Assembly: GCF_950295315.1 (NCBI RefSeq)
Contig: NC_080165.1
Location: 7,938,417 to 8,002,416 of the forward strand
Direction: 5' to 3'
DNA from: Erinaceus europaeus
Lineage: Eukaryota; Chordata; Mammalia; Eulipotyphla; Erinaceidae
DNA: 64,000 nt
Below, one piece after another: positions 10,772 to 19,812 of the stretch. How positions within the stretch are numbered: the stretch's first letter is position 1; each line of letters begins with the position of its first letter. Made by a program: the position numbers and the translations under genes. The notes beneath the pieces are model-generated. The model saw only the letters and a program-made list of their open reading frames with translations, was not told the DNA's origin and made no database searches.

Positions 10772-11409
10772 GGAGGCGGAGCTACGAGCAGCAGATCTCT
10801 TTCTCTCCTCTCCTCTCCTCTCCCGGATCAACTAGGAATACCAAAGGAGACCACCCGGACCGAAACAAGACAGGACTAGAATGACCACAGAAACCCAGTA
10901 AATCACCCGTGAGTACAAACACGCGTGGCTGGTGACAGAGAGGAGAGAGGGGCCTAAGGAGAGATTAAGTGACTGCTAACAGTTCGACAGTCTGTCAGTG
11001 GAGACACCACCTCCAGTCTGCTCCACCAACAAGGGGACAGCTGAAGGGAGGAAAGGACTCCCCAGAGACTCACCAAGTACAACTCTGAGTCTCCATTGCT
11101 ACTACCCTCAGAATCTGGAGCAGCAACAGGGAGGGACACCAGGGCACAGAGATCTAACCAGGAAACTCAGGAGAAGACCTATACCTCGGTGGCATAGCTG
11201 AAGGGCTGTGAAAGTCTCTTTGCATAACCACTGGATTATCTCTGCCACACCCTGCTTTATCTCTTGGTCAGGAGTCATTGATTAAGCCAAGAAGCCTATT
11301 GATAGTTTAAAAGCCCTCAGGCTACCATAGCCTACAGGGGAAAAAAAAAAAGGCTTTTACACCACTGAACTCCAACTCAGGGATTGAAAAAACTGTTAAC
11401 TTATATAAA
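10772..11409 (+). promoter_or_regulatory. L1 5' UTR (internal promoter region)
   Basis: The 638 bases between the 5' target-site duplication and the ORF1 ATG. Presence of the 5' end means this copy was not 5'-truncated. It includes a CTCTCCTCTCCTCTCC stretch near 10,803-10,832. No human-type YY1 site is seen at the start. Promoter activity is inferred from family knowledge only. Confidence 0.7.
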
Positions 11410-12384
11410 ATGGTTAAAACAACAAGAAAAAATAATGGAGACTCGAACCAGGACAAGAGTCCAGCTAAAAGTCCTCCAGAGGGCGAAGCACAAAACAACG
11501 AGTTCAACATCCAAACATTAGCTAAGGAAATAATAACAGGAGTGAGTAAAGAATTTGAAAAAATTGTAATCAGAACTGCAGGAACAACAAATGAGAATAT
11601 GGAAGAAAATTCTAATAATCTCATGGTTATTAGAGAGCTGAAAGCTGAAATTGCTGAGCTAAGAAGGCAACTAGCTGAACAAGCTAAAACAGTATCAGAG
11701 CAGGGCAACAAAATAGATGAACTCCAGAAAGCAGTAGAGGGCAGAGAGAATAGAATCAATGAGGCTGAAGACAGAATTAGCAAGATTGAGGATGAATTAG
11801 AGACAACTAAAGAAGAAGTAAGAGATCTCAAAAAGAGATTAAGAGATGCTGAAAACAACAACAGAGTCCTATGGGATGACTTCAAAAGAAACAATATATG
11901 CATTATTGGCATACCAGAGGAAGAAAGAGAAGGGGAGGAAGAAAGCGTTCTCCAGGCCATAATAGCTGAAAATTTCTCTAGTCTAGACAACACCAAAGAC
12001 ATAAAGATTCAAGAAGCCCAGAGGGTCCCAAACAGAATTAACCCAGACCTAAAGACACCAAGACATGTCATACTTAGATTGGAAAGGAATAAGGATAAAG
12101 AAAGGATCCTCAAGGCTGCAAGAGAAAAACAAAGAGTCACCTACAAAGGAAAACCCATAAGATTAGCAGCAGACTTCTCCATACAAACACTACAGGCCAG
12201 AAGAGAATGGCAAGATATCTATCGAGTGCTCAATGAGAAAGGCTTTCAGCCAAGAATACTATATCCTGCTAGATTGTCATTCAGACTAGATGGAAGCATC
12301 AAAACCTTCTCAGACAAGCAACAGTTGAAGGAAGCAACCATCACCAAGCCTGCCTTGAAAGAAGTTCTGAAAGGTTTCCTATAA
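11410..12384 (+). CDS. LINE-1 ORF1p, intact
   Basis: 324 codons without interruption; human ORF1p is 338. ORF1p is the trimeric RNA-binding chaperone that coats L1 RNA in the cytoplasm. Visible parts: basic N-terminus (MVKTTRKNNGDSNQDKSPAK); coiled coil about residues 70-155 with heptads such as ELKAEIAELRRQLAEQ and RINEAEDRISKIEDELE; RRM-like domain about 155-200 (NNICIIGIPEEE); C-terminal domain with TPRHVILRLERNKDK, AAREKQRVTYKGKPIRLAAD and QARREWQDIY, then FQPRILYPARLSF. All hallmark blocks are present, so it could be expressed. It may act in trans for other elements, since its own ORF2 is broken. Confidence 0.96.
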   Translation: MVKTTRKNNGDSNQDKSPAKSPPEGEAQNNEFNIQTLAKEIITGVSKEFEKIVIRTAGTTNENMEENSNNLMVIRELKAEIAELRRQLAEQAKTVSEQGNKIDELQKAVEGRENRINEAEDRISKIEDELETTKEEVRDLKKRLRDAENNNRVLWDDFKRNNICIIGIPEEEREGEEESVLQAIIAENFSSLDNTKDIKIQEAQRVPNRINPDLKTPRHVILRLERNKDKERILKAAREKQRVTYKGKPIRLAADFSIQTLQARREWQDIYRVLNEKGFQPRILYPARLSFRLDGSIKTFSDKQQLKEATITKPALKEVLKGFL

Positions 12385-12440
12385 ACAACCAGACCACCAC
12401 AAATAGAACACATATCAAAACACTCTAAAACTCTACAAGA

Positions 12441-13013
12441 ATGGCGTTAAAATATCTTCAATCTTTGATATCAATAAATGTGAATGGCCTGAATTCACCT
12501 ATTAAAAGACACAGAGTAGGAAGATGGATCAGAAAACACAACCCAACAATATGTTGTCTACAGGAAACTCACCTAACGCAACAAGACAAACACAGACTTA
12601 AAGTGAAAGGATGGAAAACTATCATTCAAGCCAATGGCCCACAAAAAAGGGCAGGAACAGCTATTCTCATATCTGACATGATAGACTACCCTATGATCCT
12701 GCAATTCCTCTCCTGGGGATATATCCTAAGGAACACAACATATCTATCCAAAAAAAATCTGTGTACACATATGTTCTTGGCAGCACAATTTGTAATAGTC
12801 AAAACCTGGAAGCAACCCAGGTGTCCAACAACAGATGAGTGGCTGAGCAAGTTGTGGTATATATACACAATGGAATACTACTCAGCTGTAAAAAATGGTG
12901 ACTTCACCGTTTTCAGCCAATCTTGGATGGACCTTGAAAAAATCATGTTGAGTGAAATAAGTCAGAAACAGAAGGATGAATATAGGATGATCTCACTCTC
13001 AGGCCGAAGTTGA
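12441..13013 (+). pseudogene. LINE-1 ORF2, internally deleted remnant
   Basis: 190-codon open frame made of two distant parts of ORF2. Residues 1-83 are the start of the apurinic endonuclease domain (ISINVNGLNSPIKRHR, CCLQETHL, AGTAILISD). The last 80 or so are the ORF2 C-terminus (KTWKQPRCPTTDEWL, YTMEYYSAVKNGD, ISQKQKDEYRMISL). The rest of the endonuclease, the reverse transcriptase and the Cys-rich region are absent. Around the joint (12,690-12,760) the downstream part is first read in a shifted frame, then an A-run (CCAAAAAAAATCTG) restores the usual frame. No enzyme activity is expected. Confidence 0.93.
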
Positions 13014-13088
13014 AAAACAAGATTAGAAAAGAAAACACAAGTCGAACCTGAAATGGAATTGGAGTATTACACCAAAGTAAAAGACTCT

Positions 13089-13114
13089 GGGGTGGGTGGG
13101 TGGGTGGGTGGGGA
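13089..13114 (+). other. G-quadruplex motif in the L1 3' UTR
   Basis: Six consecutive G-runs of three or more separated by single T (GGGG-T-GGG-T-GGG and so on). G-rich quadruplex-prone tracts are a known conserved trait of L1 3' UTRs. The fragment at 600-617 keeps only a weak form. Confidence 0.85.
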
Positions 13115-13796
13115 GAATACAGGTCCATGAAAAATGATGAATGAAATAGTGGGGGTTGTATTGTTGAATGGGAATCTGGGGAATGTTATGCATGTAAAAA
13201 AAAAAAAAAAGAAGTAGAAACGCAAAGCAGAAATTGACTGAGTTTGGAGTATGGCACCAAAGTAAGAAAGCAGAAGTACACTAGAGTTTGCAGTGAGTAC
13301 CTCCCTAATACTTCCTCTCCACTTTTCCAAGCTTTGGGACCAGGATTGCTCAACAATTTGTTTGGCTTTGTATGTTAACTCTCTTTTCAGTCACCAGGTT
13401 CCAGGTGTCATCAGGATGCCGGCCAGACTTCCCTGGATTGAAGACACCACCAATGTGTCCTGGAGCTCAGCTTCCCCAGAGACCCATCCTACTAGGGAAA
13501 GAGAGAGGCAGACTGGGAGTATGGACCGACCAGTCAACGCCCATGTTCAGCGGGGAAGCAATTACAGAAGCCAGACCTTCTACCTTCTGCAACCCTCAAT
13601 GACCCTGGGTCCATGCTCCCAGAGGGATAGAGAATGGGAAAGCTATCGGGGGAGGGGGTGGGATATGGAGATTGGGCGGTGGGAATTGTGTGGAGTTGTA
13701 CCCCTCCTACCCTATGGTTTTGTTAATTAATCCTTTCTTTAATAAAAAATAAAAAATAAAAAAAATAAAAATAAAAATAAAAAAATAAAAAAAAAT

Positions 13797-13811
13797 AAAA
13801 TGCTTACAGGT
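13797..13811 (+). repeat. Target-site duplication, 3' copy (L1)
   Basis: Second identical copy of AAAATGCTTACAGGT, directly after the A-rich tail; marks the end of the L1 insertion. Confidence 0.95.
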
Positions 13812-14050
13812 ATTGCTCTCCACTCTGAGCCAGACAATTTCCACCTTTTGCAGGGTCAGCATCCAAAAGGACTTACTATTAAGTGTAGCACGATGTTTTG
13901 CAAAATAATCTGATACAAAACAATGTCATCATCAAACTTAGAAAAAAAAAAAAAAAACAACTATGTTCCAAATATGCAGTACAAAAATCCGTGATTTGCA
14001 TCTGGAATAAAACTGACCCAATCAGGCCTGGAAGAACAGAAATTGTTTTT

Positions 14051-14092
14051 TTGGGAGCTGAGTGGTGGCGCACCGGGTTAGGCGCACATAGC
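14051..14092 (+). repeat. SINE head-only fragment
   Basis: Only the first 40 bases of a SINE head (GGGAGCTGAGTGGTGGCGCA, then CCGGGTTAGGCGCAC), followed directly by unrelated sequence. Loss of everything 3' is unusual for a retroposed SINE. Confidence 0.6.
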
Positions 14093-14471
14093 AGGAAGAA
14101 TATAGTCACTTTCCCAGTATATGAATGAGCTCCATCAAGCATTTACACTCTCGGGAGCCATAGAAGACGATTCTGAAATTGCTTTCTGAGAAAGGATTCA
14201 ACTTGCTGTCAAAAGTCAGAGCAAAGTTAAATGGTCTTTGTAGGAGCAGGCTCTGAGACTGTTAGACTGCAGGGGAGGTGGAATGAAGGCCAGCCAAGAA
14301 GCTTTGGCTATAACAAAATAAAAGTCACAGGAATGGCACAAACTTGCCATGGCTTCGGATCATACTCATTTTGCAAGAAATCTGTGTTATTTATTTGTAT
14401 TGTGGTTGATCTGTTTCTCTGGATGCTATGACAGAGTTGACGCAAGGCCACCACTCTTAGTAGCAACTGAC

Positions 14472-14601
14472 CTGGGACAGTAAAACTGTGCAGCTCCCCC
14501 ATGACTCTTTTCATGAGCTGATTGACCTTTTTCATTCTTGAGCTCGCTTCACTTGGAAAGTCGATTTTCGTCAGGCCATCTTCCAGAAGATAAATTCCAA
14601 C
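14472..14601 (-). CDS. SHPRH: SHPRH exon 3
   Basis: Encodes 43 codons plus one base: VGIYLLEDGLTKIDFPSEAS, then SRMKKVNQLMKRVMGELHSF and TVP. The acceptor CTTTGTAG is at 14,609-14,602 and the donor GTCAGTTG at 14,471 downward (weaker than usual at +3/+4). The leftover G joins AT of exon 4 to make Asp. Its helical, basic content matches the human stretch between the N-terminal region and the acidic VLEED segment. Ordinary base composition, unlike exon 2. Confidence 0.94.
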
Positions 14602-14649
14602 CTACAAAGAATTAAGTTGATATAAAAACTGCTTCGTGAGGCAACCAGG

Positions 14650-14850
14650 AAGGGCTGGAGAGAGCGAGCTCCCAGAGTAAGACGCACGCCTGGCCACCCA
14701 AGTGGCTCCATCATGAGCACCACATGGGACGCCCAGGCACTACGTGAAACTCGGGCCTAGGTTCTGAACAAAAAAGTTGGCTGGGGAAATAGTGAAACAA
14801 CAGCAAGGTCCCAGGTCCACCAACAATAAAAGGGAGCAAAATTTTCCATT
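14650..14850 (+). repeat. Possible old SINE
   Basis: GGCTGGAGAGAGCGAGCTCC and a later GTTGGCTGGGGAAATAGTGA look like diverged SINE heads, but no clear B box or tail can be aligned by eye. Low-confidence call for this otherwise unexplained intron stretch. Confidence 0.3.
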
Positions 14851-14864
14851 ACTGTGTTTTTAAA

Positions 14865-15103
14865 TTTTATTTATTCCCTTTTGTTGCCCTTGTTTTATTG
14901 TTGTTGTTAGTTAGGACAGAGAGAAATGGAGAGAGGAGGGGAAGACAGGGGGAGAGAAAGACAGACACCTGCAGACCTGCTTCACCGCCTGTGAAGCGAC
15001 TCCCCTGCAGGTGGGGAGCTGGGGGCTCAAACCGGGATCCTTAGGCCGGTCCTTGCGCTTTGCACCACGTGCGCTTAACCCACTGCGCCACCGCCCGACC
15101 CCC
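14865..15103 (-). repeat. SINE type A with target-site duplication
   Basis: Inverted copy ending GCGCCACCGCCCGACCCCC. Flanks repeat as TCCATTACTGTGTTTTTAAA (left) and TCCATCACTGTTTTTAAA (right), a slightly diverged duplication. Confidence 0.9.
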
Positions 15104-15561
15104 TCCATCACTGTTTTTAAAGGTATCAATGTTATTCTCCCCACAAACACTAGATACGCACTTACCAGGTCTTACATCATCAATAGTTTCAACTTCAGTA
15201 ATAATAAATTCATTCCAAAAAAAATGCAGCACCTACTATGGGCCATGCATTACTCAAAATGTTAGCGAAAGGCCTCCATAAGCAGAACTGAGTGTAACAC
15301 AGTACCAGTTCTACCCACCAAGCCTCAAGATTTCCAAGCTCCAGGAGCACCAGGCAAATCCCAGATGCTAGTTCCCCGGACACTTATGATGCACACAACA
15401 GTACTCTAAGGCATCATGAGGCTTGGGAACCTCTACTACGACAAAACACTAAAACGCAGAGATAATTATCTTGGTGCAGTAAAGCAACACAGTAAGAACT
15501 TCTGCAACTCAAATAAGCAAACTTGAATAATGACACTAGTGTTTAGGAGCTACACAAACTT

Positions 15562-15804
15562 GGGAGTCGGGCGGTAGCGCAGTGAGTTAAGCACACGTGG
15601 CACAAAGAGCAAGGACCGGCATAAGGATCCCGGTTCTAGCCCCCGGCTCCCCACCTGCAGAGGAGTCGCTTCGCAGATGGTGAAGCAGGTCTGCAGGTGT
15701 CTCTCTTTCTCTCCCCCTCTCTGTCTTCCCCGCCTCTCTCCATTTCTCTCTGTTCTATCCAACAACGACGAAATCAATAACAACAACAATAAAAAAACAA
15801 AACC
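15562..15804 (+). repeat. SINE type A with target-site duplication
   Basis: Complete head GGGAGTCGGGCGGTAGCGCA; tail in (CAA)n and A-rich sequence. AGGAGCTACACAAACTT before and AGGAGCTAAACAAACTT after form the duplication. Confidence 0.92.
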
Positions 15805-16832
15805 AAGGAGCTAAACAAACTTGCAAAATACTCTCATTTGCAAATGAGAAAAAAAAAAAAAACCTGAGAGATGTCTACTTGAGGTAGCTTAGATAAGACA
15901 ATTTAAAAATGTCTTACAGCTAACTCCATAAAGGCAGCTTTCTGTTTGTTCCTTTGCATTATCAGGAAGCTGCTTCCTCAATCACTGAGAAACAGACATT
16001 TCTCACTAAAGAGAATCTGCCAGCACGATATACGGCAGAGTTGCAAAGGGGCTATTTCACCGTTACTTTGGTCTATCTTGTGTTCACCTACAGACGACTT
16101 ACTTTCACAGTGGTAAATCTTCATAAAACTTAGAATCTGAGGAAAAGAAAGATTAAGATGTGGTGCATGGGGAACAACACAGATATACAAATCATGCATT
16201 CTTAGCTATTTGTAATTACTGAACCACAATTTTGACTGTCACAATAGAAAATGGTTACTTTTTGTGTTTTCATATGGAAAAGAAGCTGGAATTAGAGCAT
16301 TCAAATGACTCCCATAAATAGCAGGGCTTGAATTATAAATTTACTCATTCATTTACGTACTTTACTAACCTGTGTGTGTGTGTGTGGGGGGAGAATCCCA
16401 GATTCTAGTAAGAAAGATTAAAGGAAGTGTACTGCAGGTGCCAACACAAAAGTGAACATTTACAGCAGACACTGTAGAGAAAGGCAGGTGACATCACTAT
16501 CACTCAGGGACTCCAAGATGTCCTTAGATGAAGTGAGCTCTGAGATGAGTACTGAAAGAATGACCATGAATTGCCAGCTACAGAGAAGGAATAGCCCAGT
16601 CAGGGAATGAAAACGAAAGCAAAGGGGCAGAAGAGAAGCAGGACGCGTGCAGGGACAGATCAGTCTGGAGCTTCTGGGGCAGATGACAAGGCCATTCAAA
16701 GGATGAGGTGGGCGGAGACGGGGCCGGGGACACTGATTCTGCAGGTGGAAAAGAATAAGAATAAAGCTCCAGGGGCCGGGCAGGTGGCCGAGCGACAGTG
16801 GGGCATTAAGCAAGCCCCCCTGCTCCATCCTG

Positions 16833-17245
16833 CATTGCTGGTATCTGTCTTCTTTCTACCTCGAGACCCGCCCTGCCTGCAGGGTAACATTAATCCCACC
16901 AGTTAAAACCATGCAAACAGTTGCTAAGGAAGTTCTGCCTTCCCAGCATGCCTTTTTCCTTTCTCCACCCCCTTTTCCTAGCCATTTCCCTTTCCAACTT
17001 GCCACTTCCGGTTTTATCCTATAAAAAGCCACTTCTGTTTCTGGTTTCTCTCTTTCCATGTCCCGACCTGGAGAAGGGCTGGCATGCAGAGCTGGAGGCG
17101 GCCACTGCAGTTTGGCGCCACGTGGCTTAACCCGCTGCACTCACTCCCGACTCGGGGGCTCCCGCATGAGTAAAGATTTGTATTGCTACTGCCACGAGCT
17201 TGGTTCCTGGATCATCTCTCTCTCCTGCGCGCCCGGCAGGACACA
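16833..17245 (+). mobile_element. Solo LTR-like element 1
   Basis: Shares an ordered series of blocks with 20,600-20,960: CTTTCTACC, CTCGAGACC, CCCTGCCTGC, AGTTAAAACC, GCTAAGGAAGTT, and CTTGGTTCCTGG. A TATA-like CTATAAAAAGCC (about 17,020-17,031) and an AGTAAAGA polyadenylation-like signal sit in the right places for an LTR. No internal retroviral sequence lies beside it, so a solo LTR is likely. Family not identified. Antisense to SHPRH, in intron 2. Confidence 0.6.
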
Positions 17246-17627
17246 ACTGCTGTGCCGCTGCAGGTGTGGCCGTGTGATGATGCCGTGAAAACGAAAGGAG
17301 AACTCCACGGGCTGTGTCAAGGTGCTCTACGGCTCTTTCACCCTAATTGAGTCGCTCTGTGGCCTGGGGAGCAGCTTAGCAGGAGTGCTCACTAACTACG
17401 TCAACTGTTGAAGTCGGGAAGCCATGGGCTGTGCTGAACTCCGATGGGTCATATTGAGTGAGGTATGATGCGGACAGGGAGGAGGACAGGAGCACGGCCA
17501 GCAGATGATTTCACTTAGAGGTGGCACTTAAGATGTAAGGGCAGACAGGATGGCATTTGTACTAGGTGCACAGATAACACCAAAGCAAAGGACTCCAGGG
17601 AGGGGGAGTGGAGTGGGTGTGGAGAGG

Positions 17628-17930
17628 GTGCTGAGGAGAAAAAAGGAGGGGGAGGAGGAAGGGGAGGATGAAGGGGAGAGCGAAGAGGGGAGGAAGGGAA
17701 GAGGAAAGAGGAAGAGGAGGAAGATGGAGGGGGAGAGAAAGAGGAGGGGAGAGGGAAAGGAGGGGAGAGGAAGAGGAGGGAGTGGAGGAGGACGGAGTGG
17801 AGGGAGGGGAAAGGAAGAGGGGGAGGAGGGAGAGGACAGAAGAGGAGGGAGGAGGAAGGGAGAGGAAGGCAGGGGGAGGAGGAGGACGGAGGAAGGAGGA
17901 AGGAGAGAGGAAGGAGGAGGAGGAGACTGC
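17628..17930 (+). repeat. (GGA)n/(GAGG)n polypurine tract
   Basis: About 300 bases almost free of pyrimidines on the plus strand, made of irregular GGA, GGGA and GAGG units. It starts about 35 bases inside SHPRH intron 2, so the transcript reads a pyrimidine tract just after the exon 2 donor. The composition permits triplex (H-DNA) formation. Confidence 0.95.
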
Positions 17931-17965
17931 AGCAGCAGCTGACAAAATGCCCGAGAACGGGGTAC

Positions 17966-18562
17966 CTTGAGGGCACGACTCCCCTCGGGCCGGTGGCACA
18001 GCCCTAGCCTCCTCTTGCTCTGCAGCCAGCCCAGATCCTCCAGCAGCTCTGCGCCCACGGAGGGGCTCACGGCAGCGGTGCTGCCCCACTGGCCGCCAGG
18101 CTCTTCCCCGGGAAGGGCGACCAGGAGCTGCCCGCTCTCGTCGGAGGGCCGCAGCGTGAAGCTGCTCTGGGACAGGTGGCCGGCGGCGGCGGGGAACTCC
18201 AGGGTCAGCTCCCCCAGCAGTGCCCGCCAGGAGGCGCCGGGGTCACGGGGGGAGACCACGACCGTAGGCCTGGGGGGCTGGCGCAGGGCCCCGGCCTCTC
18301 CCTGCGCCCGGGGTCTGCAGATGCCCGCCCCCTCCGGACACCTCCTCTTCCCTCGGCCGGGCCCCTCCGTGGGCAGGCGGCCGTCCAGGAGGACGCAGGG
18401 GGGAGAGGGGCCCGGGCCCGGGTGGGGCGGCTCACTGTCCGTCCTTCTGTCCTCGTGCATGTGCCAGCTGAGCTGCTGCCGCCTCTCTTCGTCAACCTTC
18501 ACCGGAGGGGCGTGCTTCCTCCGGCCGCTCATCTTGCAGCTTTCCTGGCGACGAAGGTGAAC
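17966..18562 (-). CDS. SHPRH: SHPRH exon 2 (start codon; very GC-rich, diverged)
   Basis: ATG at 18,532-18,530, 30 bases after the acceptor TCTTCTAG; 189 codons, then donor AAG|GTACCC at 17,965 downward. The start MSGRRKHAPPVKVDEERRQQ and the anchors KRRC, SWRALLGELTLEF and LLEDLGWLQSKRR identify the N-terminus of SHPRH. The human counterpart, from memory, is about 210 residues and much richer in Lys, Ile, Ser and Asn. Here nearly every codon ends in G or C and Lys/Ile/Asn are replaced by Arg/Val/Leu/Gly/Pro/Ala. The frame is fully open and splice sites are present, so it appears functional, but its composition is unlike all other SHPRH exons in the window. N-terminal role not assigned. Confidence 0.94.
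18533..18562 (-). other. SHPRH: SHPRH 5' UTR part within exon 2
   Basis: Thirty untranslated bases between the exon 2 acceptor (18,564-18,563) and the ATG. The bases before the start (GCTGCAAG-ATG-AGC) have A at -2 and -3, and A rather than G at +4: an adequate Kozak context. Confidence 0.75.
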
Positions 18563-19104
18563 CTAGAAGAGAAATGCAAAGGCAGGCATTCCAGGAGAGG
18601 GTCTCGGTGCCACAGTGTCCCAGCAAGGAGCTGACGACCAACACCATGAGCCGGATGTGTGCAGAGACAACGAAATAAAGCAGATGAGGGCCGGGCGGCA
18701 GCCCAGCCGGTGGAGCAGGGATGCGGACAAAGAAGCCATGAAGTAGGAATAGAGCAGATGGAAGTAGGGACCTTAGGGCAGAAGGGACCCAGGAAGTCTA
18801 TTCAGAGCCTGTCTTTTAGTAATCTTTGCTAGAGTTAGATAGCTAACATAGACTAGAAATATTTCCTGGCAAGATGGTGTCAAGAGTTGAGAATAGGAAA
18901 TAAATATAGTTGTTTCTAAGTTATACTAAAGCCCAAGAGCTAGAAAAGTGAAAAAAAAAATTTTTTTTTTAAATAAAGTTGAAAGACACTGCATGCAGGA
19001 ATTACAGGAAGTAATCAAAACAGTTGACAGTGGTGGAGATACATAGCTCAACAGAAGAAAATTGTGTTTGGTCAACTGATCTTAGAAAAAAATCAAAGGA
19101 GAAG

Positions 19105-19312
19105 GTGCAGGTGGCGGTGGACCTGGTGAACACACACAGTACCGTGTACAAGGACCTGGGTTCAAGCCCCCTCCCCACCTGCAGAGGGATGCTGCATAAG
19201 CAGTGAGGCAGATATGGAGGTGTCTACTTTTCTCTTCTGGGAGCAGTGAAAGAAGAAAGGAAAGAAGGAAAGAAGGAAGGAAGGAAGGAAGGGAGGGAGG
19301 GAGGGAGGGAGG
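19105..19312 (+). repeat. SINE type B with an expanded GAAG/GGGA tail
   Basis: Head GGTGGCGGTGGACCTGGTGA, B box GGGTTCAAGCCC, short body, then from 19,248 an (AAGG)n to (GGGA)n run where the pyrimidine/purine-rich body would continue. Confidence 0.8.
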
Positions 19313-19524
19313 GGAATCAAAGGCAGTCAACAGGGAAAGAATTTGTATTTCAGTGAGGGATCCATATGCAAAAAATAAAACAAAAAAACCCTTGACCTTC
19401 AGTTACACTACATACATAAACTTGAACTGAATCATAAGCTGAAGTATAAAAATGTAAAAATTTCTGTAGGAGAGCAAGTAATATTGACTTAGGGACAAAA
19501 AGGCTATATAATAAATAAACCTCA

Positions 19525-19746
19525 GGGGTTGGGCGGTAGCGCAGCAGGTTAAGCGCAGGTGGCACAAAGCGCAGGGACCGGCATAAGGGTCCCAGTTCGA
19601 GCCCCGGCTCCCCACCTGCAGGGGAGTCGCTTCACAGGCAGTGAAGCAGGTCTGCAGGTGTCTGTCTTTCTCTCCCCCTCTGTCTTCCCCTCCTCTCTCC
19701 ATTTCTCTCTGTCCTATCCAACAACAAATGACATCAACAACAACAA
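19525..19746 (+). repeat. SINE type A
   Basis: GGGGTTGGGCGGTAGCGCAG head with intact B box GTTCGAGCCC; ends in CAACAACAA directly joined to a piece of inverted type B. Confidence 0.9.
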
Positions 19747-19803
19747 GGGAGAGAGACAGAGAAACACCTGGAGCCCTGCTCCACCACTTTTGGACGACCT
19801 CCA
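19747..19803 (-). repeat. SINE type B fragment
   Basis: Short inverted segment (GAGAGACAGAGAAACACCTG, CCCTGCTCCACCACTTT) fused to the tail of the preceding SINE. Confidence 0.6.
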
Positions 19804-19812
19804 TTTCCTAGA

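Larger units (their letters stand above)
10772..13796 (+). mobile_element. Young L1 insertion with internal ORF2 deletion
   Basis: Element bounded by a perfect 15-bp target-site duplication. Order: 5' UTR (10,772-11,409, starting GGAGGCGGAGC), intact ORF1 (11,410-12,384), a 56-base spacer, the beginning of ORF2 (endonuclease start), a jump at about 12,690 to the last part of ORF2, a stop at 13,013, a 3' UTR of about 0.7 kb and an A-rich TAAAA tail. Normal L1s are 6-7 kb, so about 3 kb of ORF2 is missing. It lies in SHPRH intron 3 in antisense orientation to the gene, the orientation usually tolerated in introns. The perfect duplication and open ORF1 suggest recent insertion. Confidence 0.95.

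Noticed and set aside
12441..13013. The 190-codon ORF2 fusion as a new functional protein
   Set aside because: Only a fragment of the endonuclease and a C-terminal stub remain; until a multi-copy family with frame conservation is shown it is best treated as a broken ORF2.
16460..17140. Open frames at 16,460-17,140 as host exons
   Set aside because: They fall on an LTR-like repeat and adjoining intron; no acceptor/donor pair with matching phase for SHPRH, whose exon 2 to exon 3 junction is already complete.
17528..18089. Open frames in the GGA tract (Ser/Pro/Leu-rich or Glu/Arg/Gly-rich proteins)
   Set aside because: Low-complexity translation of a polypurine tract. On the minus strand the frame merely runs past the real exon 2 donor at 17,965.
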